Translations under genes and position numbers: made by a program
Notes under the pieces: model-generated
What the model was told of the DNA's origin: nothing
The model's input: only the letters and a program-made list of their open reading frames with translations
Database searches by the model: none
Part shown: piece by piece, positions 45,279 through 54,812 of the stretch
How positions within the stretch are numbered: the stretch's first letter is position 1
Layout of the letters: each line of letters starts with the position of its first letter
Source of the DNA: Haematobia irritans
Lineage: Eukaryota > Arthropoda > Insecta > Diptera > Muscidae
Assembly: GCF_050003625.1 (NCBI RefSeq)
Contig: NC_134398.1
Coordinates: 67,402,891 to 67,466,890 of the forward strand
DNA: 64,000 bases
Reading direction: 5' to 3'

Positions 45279-46406
45279 CCACCGTCACATCAGCCGCTTC
45301 AATTGAATCATCAAAGGCTTCCTCTTCATAGATCTCGGTGACTCTCGCAACAATCCGCGGTTCAGCTTTGGTGAGGTTTGAGCCTGTAGAAACTTCCCGC
45401 ATATGATTTTCGCCATAGTCTGCAGGTTTTATGCCTCCTTCGGCTTCGCTAGGAGATTTTTTCACTGCTGACTCTACCGGAGGCTTGTCGGTTTCGGAAT
45501 CCTTTGGCTGATCGCTTTTGTATACCTTCATATGGATATCATGAAAGCCATAACTTACACGTCCTTGGGTCTGTGCTAGATGTGGCAGCGACTCTATGTT
45601 TAATATAAACACCGCATGTCGTCTTGGTCCATCCACCTCATCCAAACGACCAACCTTCCAATCGGTGGTGGGAAGATCTGGATTACATTCTTTTAGTCTC
45701 TCTAGTATTGACTCAGGATCAGGAGGGTTTGCCGGTATCCATGCATGTGCTCTAGGTTTAGCCGGTATGTCTTTTTTATCGACTAACTCCAAAGCGGCTC
45801 CTTCCCAAACTTCACCAATTAGCATCAATGCAGCTTTAAAGCAATCTATAGACTACTGGTCCGCAAAAGCTATTAACTTATATCGTCCCTGATACCATCC
45901 AGCGTCTTGTTCGCACCTCTGAGTAGACACCAGACATCGCGTTCTCAATTTCCCCTCATTTTTGCCTTGGAATCATACCGTCCAATGCTCCTTTATTAAT
46001 AATAGCCATCACAAGGCTGTCTATTGCAACTGAGGCAAACGATCTTTGATGGCAGCTCATCCGGTGATCGTTCCCTTTTTCCAGCTTCAAGAATTCCTTG
46101 AGCCCATTTTAAGGAATCGTTTTGCTTAGCCGGCAACGTGCTTGGGTCGACTGATCCCAATTTCTTTAGGATAAACAAAGCATTTCTTCGTTCCTTGAAT
46201 CTCTTTCGAGAGGGATTGCCTCCTTTTGATGTCGTCACCTTAGAAAAGGTTCGACTTGCCAAAGTGTCACCACCAGTCGACCCGTCTACAGGTCGACTAA
46301 TTGGACCTGACTCTTGGTCGCTGCCCAAATTTATAACTTCAGTCGTTACCCGTCCACTGGGCCCTGAAGTTAGCAACCCAGTGGATGACTTTGAATTTCG
46401 CTGCAT
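45226..46406 (-). pseudogene. RH2 ORF1: DUF4780-like protein
   Basis: ATG at 46406 gives MQRNSKSSTGLLTSGPSGRV, a Ser/Thr-rich start, then KRFKERRNALFILKKLG and KWAQGILEAGKRERSPDELPS. A frameshift near 46000 is followed by a GRYKLIAFADQ piece with a stop, then the frame 45828-45226. That holds LIGEVWEGAALELVDKKDIP, AHAWIPANPPDPESILERLK, NPDLPTTDWKVGRLDEVDG and GRVSYGFHDIHMKVY. This order matches the DUF4780 domain found in ORF1 of many arthropod LINEs. It would be the RNA-binding partner of ORF2. The acidic tail ends VPPYKSSQL and overlaps ORF2. Confidence 0.8.
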
Positions 46407-46438
46407 GGTGGTTTATTATTTCCACCACACATGAAATT

Positions 46439-46458
46439 CGTAATAAGTACTTATTACG
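46439..46458. repeat. Perfect 20-bp palindrome in the RH2 5' leader
   Basis: CGTAATAAGTACTTATTACG is its own reverse complement. It lies about 33 bp upstream of the RH2 ORF1 ATG and 43 bp from the element's 5' end. Confidence 0.9.
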
Positions 46459-47739
46459 ATGAAATACTATTAGAAAACTCGTCCGTTCAGTTCGACGGTT
46501 GAATAATGATGAGTCTATACCAGTTGCCACTGATACTGGGACAACTGAAGACGGTTTTAAGACTGTAGAAAACAAGCGTGCTAAGAAGCGTGATCGCAAA
46601 AAGAGAAAGAAGGGGAGTTCAGATGGAAATTCTAATTCCCGCTATGATTATTTGAAATTTCAAATAGCTTTAAGCAATTTGCAAAATGCATTGGAAAAGC
46701 GAATGAAGAAAAACGCATTTTAGAGCAAAAAATGTGTGCTCAAGAACAAGAACTTGGAAGTTTTAATCAAGCAAGCACACCATGCAACAACGTGCAACCT
46801 GTTGTAGCCATGGAAGTTGTTTCTAATACACATGTTGGTGCATGTTGGTCGACTGAGCCAACATCTGTTCCGGGGAAAAACAAGACATCGAAGGGGAAAT
46901 CCCTCCTAGCAATTACGATCCATGACGTTACTGTGAAGGAAGTTGCCAATATGGTGAATGCCAATTTTACAAGAAATACCTTTGAAATTAAGATGGTAAG
47001 AAGATCTGTGGTCTCTCTTAGAATTAGGGGTCTTGATAATTTTAGTAAAGTGAGAAAAATTATTTCTGAAAGGGGATATAAGTATCATACTCCTAGGTTT
47101 TGGTTTATGCTGCCTCATTGACGACGAACATGTGGATTTTTAGGTGCTCTAGGGAGACGGAAATCCAGAAGTTATATACTGTTGACAAAATACGCATAAC
47201 TCAGTGTCATAATTGTCAACGTTTTGGCCATGTGCCATCTAATTGTGGGATGCCTTTTAGATGTGTTAAATGTGCGCAGTCCCATGGACCGGGCAAATGC
47301 ACTATACCGGAAGTGGGTGGACTAGAGAATGGAGAGCCTCCACTGTCACTGTGTTGTGCTAATTGCGGTTCTGAGGGCCATGCGACTAGCTCCACGTAAG
47401 GCTGCTATTTTGGAGAAGATAGCTGAGAGGAAGGAAATTGCTGAGGCGAAGATGGTTAGCCGCTCTGCCCGTTTTACGCGTCAGGGCCTTTCTTATGCTT
47501 CAGTGGCTAGACCCCCGGCTGGACAGGATGTAGCACTTGGCACTCAGGTGCCATTGGGTTGTGGCGCCTTGGGTATTGGTAGGGATATACATAACGATTG
47601 TATGACATATTATGGTAAGGGTATTTTGGGGATAATGCGGGATATTGATGCATTTGCTCCTCAATTTCGTCGTATAGGAGAGTCAGAGGTAGGGCCAGCG
47701 CTATTTTGGGCCTGCTTTTGCATATGAAGGGGTTGTAAT

Positions 47740-50690
47740 ATGTTTAAGTGTATTTTTCTTATGTTATTTCTATTAAATCGACTACTAAACGACATTATTT
47801 GGGGATTTATGTATCGGAGCATGAACCTGATGTTTTATTGCTGGCTGAGCACAAGCTTTCTTATGAACATACTTTTGAATTGGAGGGTTACACTATTTTT
47901 AGAAGGGATAGTACATATGGACGACATAGTGGGGGTCCGGCAGTGCTAGTTAAGGATTGTTTTAAAAGTGAGATGGTTTATTTGGATACGGGTGGTATTG
48001 AGAGCTGTGCTGCGAGGATCTGGAGGGGTGATGGCAGCTCAGTGTTTTTGTCTCTACATATGCGCGACCTGGGGTTCCGATGTCGGATCTTGAACCGATT
48101 ACCCGTCTGTGCTCTAGTGGTGAGGTTGTGGTCGGAGGTGATTTTAATGCTAGACATGCCTTATGGGTGACAACAGCAACAATAGCCGAGGGTATGCGCT
48201 AGCTAGTTTTGTTCTGGGCTGTGCGGACTTAGGGTGAATTTGTACTGACAGACCGACTAGGCCTGCTGGGATAGGGGGCTCGTTCTTGGATCTATTTTTG
48301 GTTTCGCCTTTGAGAGGTAGGGCTCTTGATTTTGAATCAGACCACAGGGCGATTGTGATTTCATTTGACATTGGGGGGGCACAGATGCGTGATGTTGAGG
48401 TGAGATATGGCTTCAATCGAATTGACGTGGACCGATTTAGACAGGAATTGAGACTGGGCTTGCGCGATTGTTCGCTTTCACCTGTTGCCTCTGTCACCAG
48501 GTCTGATATTGATGAGTGTGTTGAGGCATTATACTCCACCTTTAGGAATACCATGGGCTTCTATACCAATTTCTCGAGATAAGTGGCGGGGGGAACTACC
48601 CCACATATCCTTAGGTTTATTTCGGAACGAAAGAGGCAGTGTTGACTGCTCAGGAGAAGTTGTGACCCGTCCCGTATCCGATAATACGCGCGGATATACG
48701 CAATATTGATATAATTATCCGGGGCTCTATTAAGACTCACGAGGATAACCGTTTGAGGAGTTATCTGGAGAAGATTAACGTTAATTGCAGAAGAAGGCTG
48801 CTGGTCTGAGCAGAAAGGTGCCTATACGGGAATTGCGGAATGCGACTGGTGACAGGGTCACTGGTGACTTTGATAAGACGGAGCTCTTGGCTGAGCAGGT
48901 GTTAAGTGCCCATACACGGGGGAGTGACATGAATGTCGCCTTTCGTGACACTGTTGACGATAGCGTGAGGGATATGGGGGGTGATGGGCGAGTAGTAACG
49001 TTTAACGATGGATTTAGGGCTGATGCTTTTATGATTAATGATACGGGTTTATGGCATAGCAGTGGATTTATGAAGCCGGATTGTATTGTGGCGGCATTGA
49101 GAGGCCTGGGAAGAAATCTTCGGGACTTGATGGCATACCTGGCTGGATTCTCAAGAGGACTGGCGAGGAGACACATACTTTTTTGGCGATATTATTTAAC
49201 CATTGCTTGAATATTGGCTACTTTCCGTCGGCATGGAAAGGGCCCTTGTAGTGCCAATAGGTAAACCAGCTGCGGATCTGACGCTGCCATTAAGTTACAC
49301 TCCGATATCACTTCTCCCCTCCTTTGGCAAACTGTTGGAATACTTTATTTATGAAAGGATTCGTGATTACTCTGAGGAGCAAGGTATCTTGAGATTTTCA
49401 ATTTGGATTTAGGCCTGGCATCTCCACTGGCCATGATCTTGTTGCTTTTTCTGATTATGTGGCTAGGGCCATTAATCGACGTGATGGAGTTTTAGCTGTT
49501 GCCATGATTTTGTTGCTTTTTCTGATTATGTGGCTAGGGCCATTAATCGACGTGATGGAGTTTTAGCTGTTGTGCTGGACTTCGCTAAAGCGTTCGACTC
49601 GGTGTAGCAGAATGGGATAGTATACAAGATGAGCCTATTTTGTTTCGATGAACATTTGTGCAGAATGGTTGCGAGCTTCCTTAAGGATAGGAAGCTGTGT
49701 GTGACGGTGGGAGATGCCAGGTCTGAATGGAGGCCGGTTCTTGCTGGGGTTCCTCAGGGATCCATTCTTGGTCCCATGTTGTATAACATTTTTAGACCGA
49801 TATCCCTGATCCGCCTGCGAGCACGATGATTCTGGTGTATGCGGATGATGTTTTGGTGGCGAGTTCTGGGTCTTCTGCGCGAAGGGTGAATGCTGTTGTG
49901 AGTGATTACTTGGGAGAGTTGAGTAGATTCTTCGATAGGTGGGGCCTTAGGCTTAATGTGGGGAAGTGCTCATCAGTGGTTTTCACTGGGCCGCGCACTC
50001 GTGCTAGGTATACGTTTAAGCATTTTGTTCCTGCACTTGTGCTTGATGGGAAGCAAATACGGCTTCAGGATGAATTGCAGTACCTTGGGGTTATATTTGA
50101 CAGTAGGTTCACATTTCGACAGCATGTGGGCGCCATTTTGAGGAGGGCCAAGGGTATTTATTTTGGGTATCGCCGACTGCTGAGGATGAGGGGTGGTCTT
50201 TCTTCTGAGGTGAGGTTACTTATTTATAAGCAGGTGATAAGGCCTGTAGTATCATATGCTTTCCCTGCGTGGTTTGGGATAACATCTGCCCAGATGGAGA
50301 GGATAAGGGTTTGGGAACGGAAGATACTGTCATCCTGTCTTCGTCTATTTTGTAGACGCAAACATGATGGCACCTACAGGTACCCGCCGAATGGGCTGCT
50401 CTATGGGAAGGCCGGTATTGGAAGGATTGACGCCTTCATGATGAAGGGGGCTATTGCATTTGTAGAACGCAGTCGGGGCTTTCCAATGGAATTGTCTCTG
50501 ATTCACTTTCTTGTGAGTTCTCTTTGGCGGATATTGATGGTGATATGTGTTTGCCCGCGTCTGTTATTCCGGTGTTGAACGAAGGTGGACTGTTGTTTGA
50601 TGACGTCAATAGACTTTTATTTTACCATAGGAGAAATAGATCCCTAGACATACGAGATACCGTTTATGACATGACTCAATTGGTTAGTTA
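47740..50690 (+). pseudogene. Copy E ORF2: AP-endonuclease plus reverse transcriptase
   Basis: ATG at 47740 follows TAA with one base between. Frameshifts occur soon after. In order: PDVLLLAEHKLSYEHTFELE, SGGPAVLVKD, GGIESCAARIWRGDGSS, then FESDHRAIVISFDIGGAQ (endonuclease catalytic His), a fingers region with LGRNLRDLMAYLAGF, SYTPISLLPSFGKLLEYF, VLDFAKAFDSV, then a stop (TAG) where WH is expected. [21 protein letters not shown] and [17 protein letters not shown] (intact YADD) follow. The thumb from 49826 is open for 250 codons (RLNVGKCSSVVFTG, VSYAFPAWFGITSAQMERIR). The end reads LLFDDVNRLLFYHRRNRSLDI. A 71-bp tandem duplication at 49431-49572 shifts the frame. Confidence 0.87.
49431..49572 (+). 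repeat. 71-bp tandem duplication in copy E ORF2
   Basis: ccatgat(c/t)ttgttgctttt recurs at 49431 and 49502, and both units run to gttttagctgttg. The period of 71 is not a multiple of three, so the duplication breaks the RT frame just before LDFAKAFDSV. Confidence 0.92.
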
Positions 50691-51039
50691 ATTAACTTCA
50701 CCCTTCTATTAATTTAAGAATACATGTATTCCAAATCAATGTAAATATGTAAATAGTAACCTAGTCATAAGATTTTAGTTTTAAAATTTAAATGAAAGTA
50801 ACTTGCCCTTTTTTAGTTGTTCTTTTTTGGGGTGTTTATGTTGAATTATTATTTTTGAAAATGGAATCGTTAGTCGAGAGGTTACGACAACAGTCGTACT
50901 TTTATATTAGAGAACTTTTAACTTTATATTTAAAAGTATGTTTACTTATGTCAAAATATTGTAAAGATAGCCAACTTTATACATATAAGCCTAGATTGTT
51001 TAAGAACTTAAAAGAAAATGGCAAATAAAAGAAAAAGAA

Positions 51040-51285
51040 AAGAACAAAAGCCCTCGGCAAAGCACAATTTCACCAAGTTGAAAAGCCGTCGGCAAAACAA
51101 TAGTTTATAGTTCTTTCACTATTCTGAGTCGTCACTTTTATACGACCAGACTTTGCTTAGTCTTTATTTTTCACTGAAAACACACACTGGCCTTCTTTGC
51201 TGCTTTACCACTGGCTTTTGGAGATATTTTCTCTACTTTTTTTTCACACAAACACTTTTTACACTGTTCAAAAGAGAATTTTTTT
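51040..51285 (-). mobile_element. Fragment of a LINE 5' leader, inverted
   Basis: cactttttacactgttcaaaagag at 51250-51275 is the reverse complement of ctcttttgaacagtgtaaaaagtg at 42150-42175 in the copy E leader. The rest of the segment, with two tttgccgAcggctttt-like words near 51050 and 51085, is probably the same kind of leader from another copy. Confidence 0.5.
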
Positions 51286-51634
51286 TTGCGATGTATTAAT
51301 AAAGGTATTCATGTACAAACAAATTCGCGTTTCAAAATCCAAATTATGCCAAGTACTTCAAAGTAAAAACTGTTTTCTTAATGCTAAACAAAACTTTAAA
51401 CCAAAGATGCAAATCCTAATAAGTCTTAGCCTATATTCCTTCAACACAGGGATGCAAAATTTCAAGATTTGTGTCCTAAATTTAATGAAAAAATTTTTGA
51501 AACAAGGATTATAAACTTTCTTTTAGTTAAAATGTCATTATTTTAAAGAATTTTGTCCTTAGCATTGCGTAAATTTCGAGTCCTAAAATTTAAGTTGCAT
51601 AATCTTCAATATTAGGTCAATATTTTTTTCAGTG
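51286..51634 (-). mobile_element. TA-flanked CACTGAAAAA element, copy 3 (truncated)
   Basis: The right end reads ...TTTTTTTCAGTG|TA (51635-51636). Inside, the reverse complement carries aattttaggactcgaaatttac, aaggacaaaattctttaaaataatg and ggctaagacttatta, matching 25560-25860. The left side is cut at the LINE leader. A direct-orientation fragment follows at 51650-51725 (tctttggatccaagtaaac). Confidence 0.55.
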
Positions 51635-52099
51635 TACCATTTCAACGAAGACGCATTGGGTCGGAATCAATACTAAAATCCTTAAGGGAACGTCAAAATC
51701 TTTGGATCCAAGTAAACCTTTTTTGTGCAGTTTGATATGGTTCCATATTTGGTCATCCCTTGAAATCATGTTAATTTCCAAATTCAAACTCCACTGTAGC
51801 TATTACTTATGTCTTGTTTCAAGTAAACATCATCTTTAAGATAAAATCTTGAAAGAAATCTTATATTTTTTAATTTATTTTATTTATTTATTAGAAATCC
51901 ATGATAGTACAAAAAGTATAAACTTATAAGTAGTACTATATAATAGGCAATAACGCCTTTACAACATTTTCAGTGCAATTACTTGTTGATATTAGTATGT
52001 TAAATGTATTAGAAATAAAAAAGAAAATGCAATAAAAAACGACAACAAAAAATATAGAAAGTTTATATAAAACAAAGAAAATTAATTAAAAAAATAAAG

Positions 52100-52100
<1 letters not shown>

Positions 52101-52128
<28 letters not shown>
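52101..52128. repeat. (TA)n microsatellite
   Basis: About 14 TA dinucleotides in a row, near the 3' end of LINE G. Confidence 0.9.
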
Positions 52129-52133
<5 letters not shown>

Positions 52134-52173
52134 ATAAAATGTAATAATTATACTTTATCGCAAGTGTGGCAAC

Positions 52174-52952
52174 TTCGAATAGCGAAAAGATTACCTGATC
52201 ACTGTAGTGTTTTTCAGGCTGAAATATTAGCAATAAGAGAAGTGGTGAATTGGTTGAGAAGTAATGCTCCAAGCAATATTGGCATTAATATATACTCAGA
52301 CAGTCAACCTGCAATAAAATCCTTGGACTCTGTGTTCCTCAACTCGAAAACGGCCATCGACTGCCGCAAATCTCTCAATGAGATGGCTGAGCAGCACAAT
52401 ATTCACCTAATATGGGTGCCTGGCCATAGGAACATAACGGGGAACTGCGAAGCAGATGAGCTAGCAAGGCTAGGAACTACCTTACATATTCCAGGGGAAC
52501 TAGAATCTGTTGGTATGCCTCTGGCTACCTGCAAGCTCTTACTGCGTAAGAAGGCTGTCATGATGGCAAATGTTCGATGGGAGAATTGTAAGGGTTGTAA
52601 CGCCACCAAGCAAATATGGCCCCATTTAAACTTAAATCGCACACTAGATATGCTAGTGTTCTCGAAACGCCAGATATCACTCCTGATATCTGCTATAACG
52701 GGTCGCTGCCTGATAGGCGATTTTGCAAAAACTATTGGTGCGAAGTATAATGACTATTGTATGAGCTGTCATGATGCGGAGGAAAAGGAATCAATAAAAC
52801 ACCTCTTGTGTGAGTGTCCTGCATTTTGTGTAAGGCGTAAGCAAATTTTAGGGGCATATAGCTTCAGATTACTGGCGGACCTGGAAAACGTTAACTTAAG
52901 CAGTTTGCTAATGTTTTTGGAACAATCTGGTTGGTTCAACAGAAGAAAATAA
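52174..52952 (+). pseudogene. RH3: RNase H domain and ORF2 C-terminus
   Basis: The frame (open for 262 codons when the flanking target codons are counted) gives the best copy of this domain: FQAEILAIREVVNWL (catalytic Glu), NIYSDSQPAIKSL (Asp) and WVPGHRNITGNCEADELARL (final Asp). The first Asp lies before the truncation point. RNase H type I removes the RNA strand during LINE reverse transcription. The C-terminal tail is Cys/His-rich (CMSCHDAEEKESIKHLLCEC) and ends LLMFLEQSGWFNRRK. It matches the tails of RH1 and RH2. The start is not an own ATG, so it cannot be expressed as a normal ORF2. Confidence 0.9.
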
Positions 52953-53024
52953 TCGAGAAGGTTCAACGGCTAAAACTAGAAGTGCCCATATGTAATAGGT
53001 ACTTTTAGTTAATGAACCTAACCT
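52174..53024 (+). mobile_element. RNase-H LINE copy RH3 (5'-truncated), inserted in LINE G
   Basis: The duplication aagtgtggcaac lies at 52162-52173 and 53025-53036. The element contains only the RNase H end of ORF2 and a short 3' tail ending aacctaacct. The usual ggactgaatagtctaag stretch is deleted from the tail. It interrupts the C-terminal coding part of LINE G. Confidence 0.92.
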
Positions 53025-53036
53025 AAGTGTGGCAAC

Positions 53037-53455
53037 AGAGAAAAAACAAATTTAATGCTATGCAAAGAAGTGAAGTGTCTAAATAGGGTACTTTTGAAGT
53101 CTTGATACCTTGATATTGATCTCAATTGTGGAGGTAAGCTGTTCCAAAGAGGAATTGAATTAATGAAAAAATGTCGTTCAGAAATTAGGGATTTGTGTCT
53201 TATCGGCGTAATCATGTTTAATCTCGTGGATCTTGAAAAACCGATAGATATTTTGGTTCTCCAGAGTACGTTAAAAGGCATCGAAACTTAAGAAGGTTCC
53301 CGAAATCCATACCGTAAAAGGGTTTTATCAGCTGAGTCACGCTCGTATATCTCCTTACACAAAACGCACAATATCGTTAGTGACAATCTTGAGCTTCTCT
53401 CGATGTGCAGCCGTACAATTTGCGTAGATTTCGCAACAATATAAGAGTTTCGAAA
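53037..53455 (-). pseudogene. LINE G C-terminal region
   Basis: Reading minus from 53455, frames give LLSKLLYCCEIYANCTAAHR, KLKIVTNDIVRFV, stop, then IKPFYGMDFGNLLKFRCL. The frame 53281-53037 ends RHFFINSIPLWNSLPPQLRS, FKSTLFRHFTS and FVFSLLPHL. The block xxxFINSxxLWNSLPxxLR...FKxxLxxH is the usual C-terminal signature of many non-LTR RT proteins. The last codons are on the far side of RH3. Several stops show it is dead. Confidence 0.75.
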
Positions 53456-53459
53456 GAAG

Positions 53460-54292
53460 ATAACTATGCGCTATCGTATGACGTATGTGTTCTGGGCATT
53501 CGATATCGAGAACTTTTGATCGAAATCGGATCACGGGAGTCGATATCGATAAAAGTTAAACAAAAATTGGTCATAGCCGAGTTCCGGAGCGAGCATCTTA
53601 GCTTGGCAAAGAACCATATATAAAGTGCACATGCTAGATCGATATCCAAGAAATTGTGATCACGCACGATAACGCTTCTGGACCACTTTGTAAGAATAGT
53701 GAATGATGAAGGCTTCCACTGGCAAAAAGTTTTAAGACGGCAGGCAATTGTAAAGCGATAGAATTGACGTTGACATGCCACCAAAAATTATTTTCCATTT
53801 GAACGCCTCCTTCTTCAGCCGAAATCGTCCATTGAGCATGCGAAAAAGGTGACTTTTTAACACTGCACATTTTTTCTAATCCATGTACTTACTCCAATAA
53901 CAATGTGCACTTTTATTCCTTAATTGTGCCGAATTATTTTATTTTATATTCATCTCATCCTCCAATTAGGAAGGAATTCGTGGGAATGTAAAAAGAGATA
54001 TGGGTCCATAAGATATAATGCAATAAAATTTACTTTTTACTTTGAAATCTTCAAAACAGGCGTTTTTCTACATTTTTTTTGCCGCTAACTTAATTTCGTC
54101 ATTTTATTTTGTTCTGCTTCGTTTTTTGCTGTTGGCAATGCTAGAGAGATTGCACCAAATTTCGGTCGAATGCCGTGATCCAAACTTTTAATCGTATTGA
54201 CAATTTGTTCGATACGATTATTAATTCGATATCGAATGCCGTGATTAGCCCCCTGGTATAAAATATTGAATTATCCAAAGGGTACCTAACAT
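53460..54292. mobile_element. Unclassified insertion inside LINE G
   Basis: LINE G coding sequence stops near 53455 and resumes after 54812. The part up to the MITE has near-terminal inverted words: gggcattcgatatcgag at 53496 and ttcgatatcgaatgccgtg at 54224. No transposase was recognised and no target duplication was fixed. Confidence 0.45.
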
Positions 54293-54812
54293 CCCAGCAA
54301 AAAAAGCGTCGCCAAAAAAGTAGTGAAAATGTTCGTTTTGGATCCGGAAGTGGGCTTGCCATAGTATGGATGTCCACCATTGCAACAACCGTTGCACTGA
54401 ATTTGCATCACTTCTTAAGGTGTGATGCGAATCCAGTGATTTGGATGTGATATTTTGACGAATAAATCATTTTTAATATTTTTTATTATTTTTTAATGCA
54501 TTATAACGCTTGTCTGGAACGTTTGACGCCAAATATTTTCAAAAAATAGCAATTTTTCTAGAAATGATTTAGCATTTTTTCGGCAAAATTTGAATAATTT
54601 GCACTATTTTATTAATTTTTAATCTGTTTTTAACCCATTTGAAACAATAAAATTTTAAATTTCCCATTAAAAATATGAAAAAAGCGGGTTATAAAAAATT
54701 GACTCAAATGAACTTCCTGTGCAGTTAAAATAAAGAACATCTTTGGGAGGACATTTTTGGAAGTGCTTTTAAAGTTGTGCCTTAAGAAGAACTTCCAAAT
54801 TTTTTTGCTGGG
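54293..54812 (+). mobile_element. CCCAGCAAAAAA MITE, copy 2
   Basis: The left end CCCAGCAAAAAAAGCG and right end ...TTTTTTTGCTGGG are inverted. It is flanked by AT on both sides. It contains ggatccggaagtgg, ctgaatttgcatcacttcttaagg and acttcctgtgcagttaaaataaag. Homologous to 17890-18415 and, inverted, to 58592-59158. Confidence 0.85.

Larger units (their letters stand above)
42544..46501 (-). mobile_element. RNase-H-type LINE copy RH2, near full length with an internal deletion
   Basis: A target duplication aataatgatg is present at 42534-42543 and 46502-46511. The 5' end (46501, reading minus) is CAACCGTCGAACTGAACGG; the 3' end carries ggactgaatagtcaaagtgagcc and (CCTAA)n. ORF1 is DUF4780-like and ORF2 carries endonuclease and RT. 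The RT end and the whole RNase H domain are deleted: IGKKWG is joined to RQKALLISAITGRCL. Both ends are present, so it inserted with its 5' end or nearly so. It probably belongs to the LOA/I side of the jockey superfamily. Confidence 0.9.
42253..47738 (+). pseudogene. Copy E ORF1: zinc-knuckle gag-like protein, split
   Basis: The part before RH2 (42253-42543; open frame from about 42255) is Ser/Thr/Asn-rich and reaches FNATNND. After 46512 it continues ESIPVATDTGTTEDGFKTVE, a basic stretch (KRAKKRDRKKRKK), then ITIHDVTVKEVANMVNANF, VRRSVVSLRIRGLDNFSKVR (PRE_C2HC-like) and three knuckles: CHNCQRFGHVPSNC, CVKCAQSHGPGKC and CANCGSEGHATSS. Frameshifts lie near 46725, 47115 and 47395. The C-terminal words SRSARFTRQGLSYASVA and ILGLLLHMKGL match copy A. 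The stop TAA (47736-47738) precedes the ORF2 ATG by one base. Confidence 0.85.
42063..51030 (+). mobile_element. Jockey-like LINE copy E, split by the RNase-H LINE RH2
   Basis: A long 5' untranslated region starts near 42063. ORF1 is 42253-47738 with RH2 (42544-46501) inserted in it. ORF2 is 47740-50690, and the 3' tail reaches about 51030. Removing RH2 and one 10-bp repeat gives ATNND-ESIPVAT in frame. Order and length suggest a formerly full-length copy, with a 71-bp tandem duplication in ORF2. Confidence 0.87.

Noticed and set aside
43354..45892. Plus-strand ORFs (up to 149 codons) opposite RH2
   Set aside because: Antisense of endonuclease/RT coding sequence with no motif of their own.
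52063..52272. 69-codon minus-strand ORF with a Tyr/Ile-rich, membrane-like C-terminus
   Set aside because: The hydrophobic run is the translated (TA)n microsatellite.
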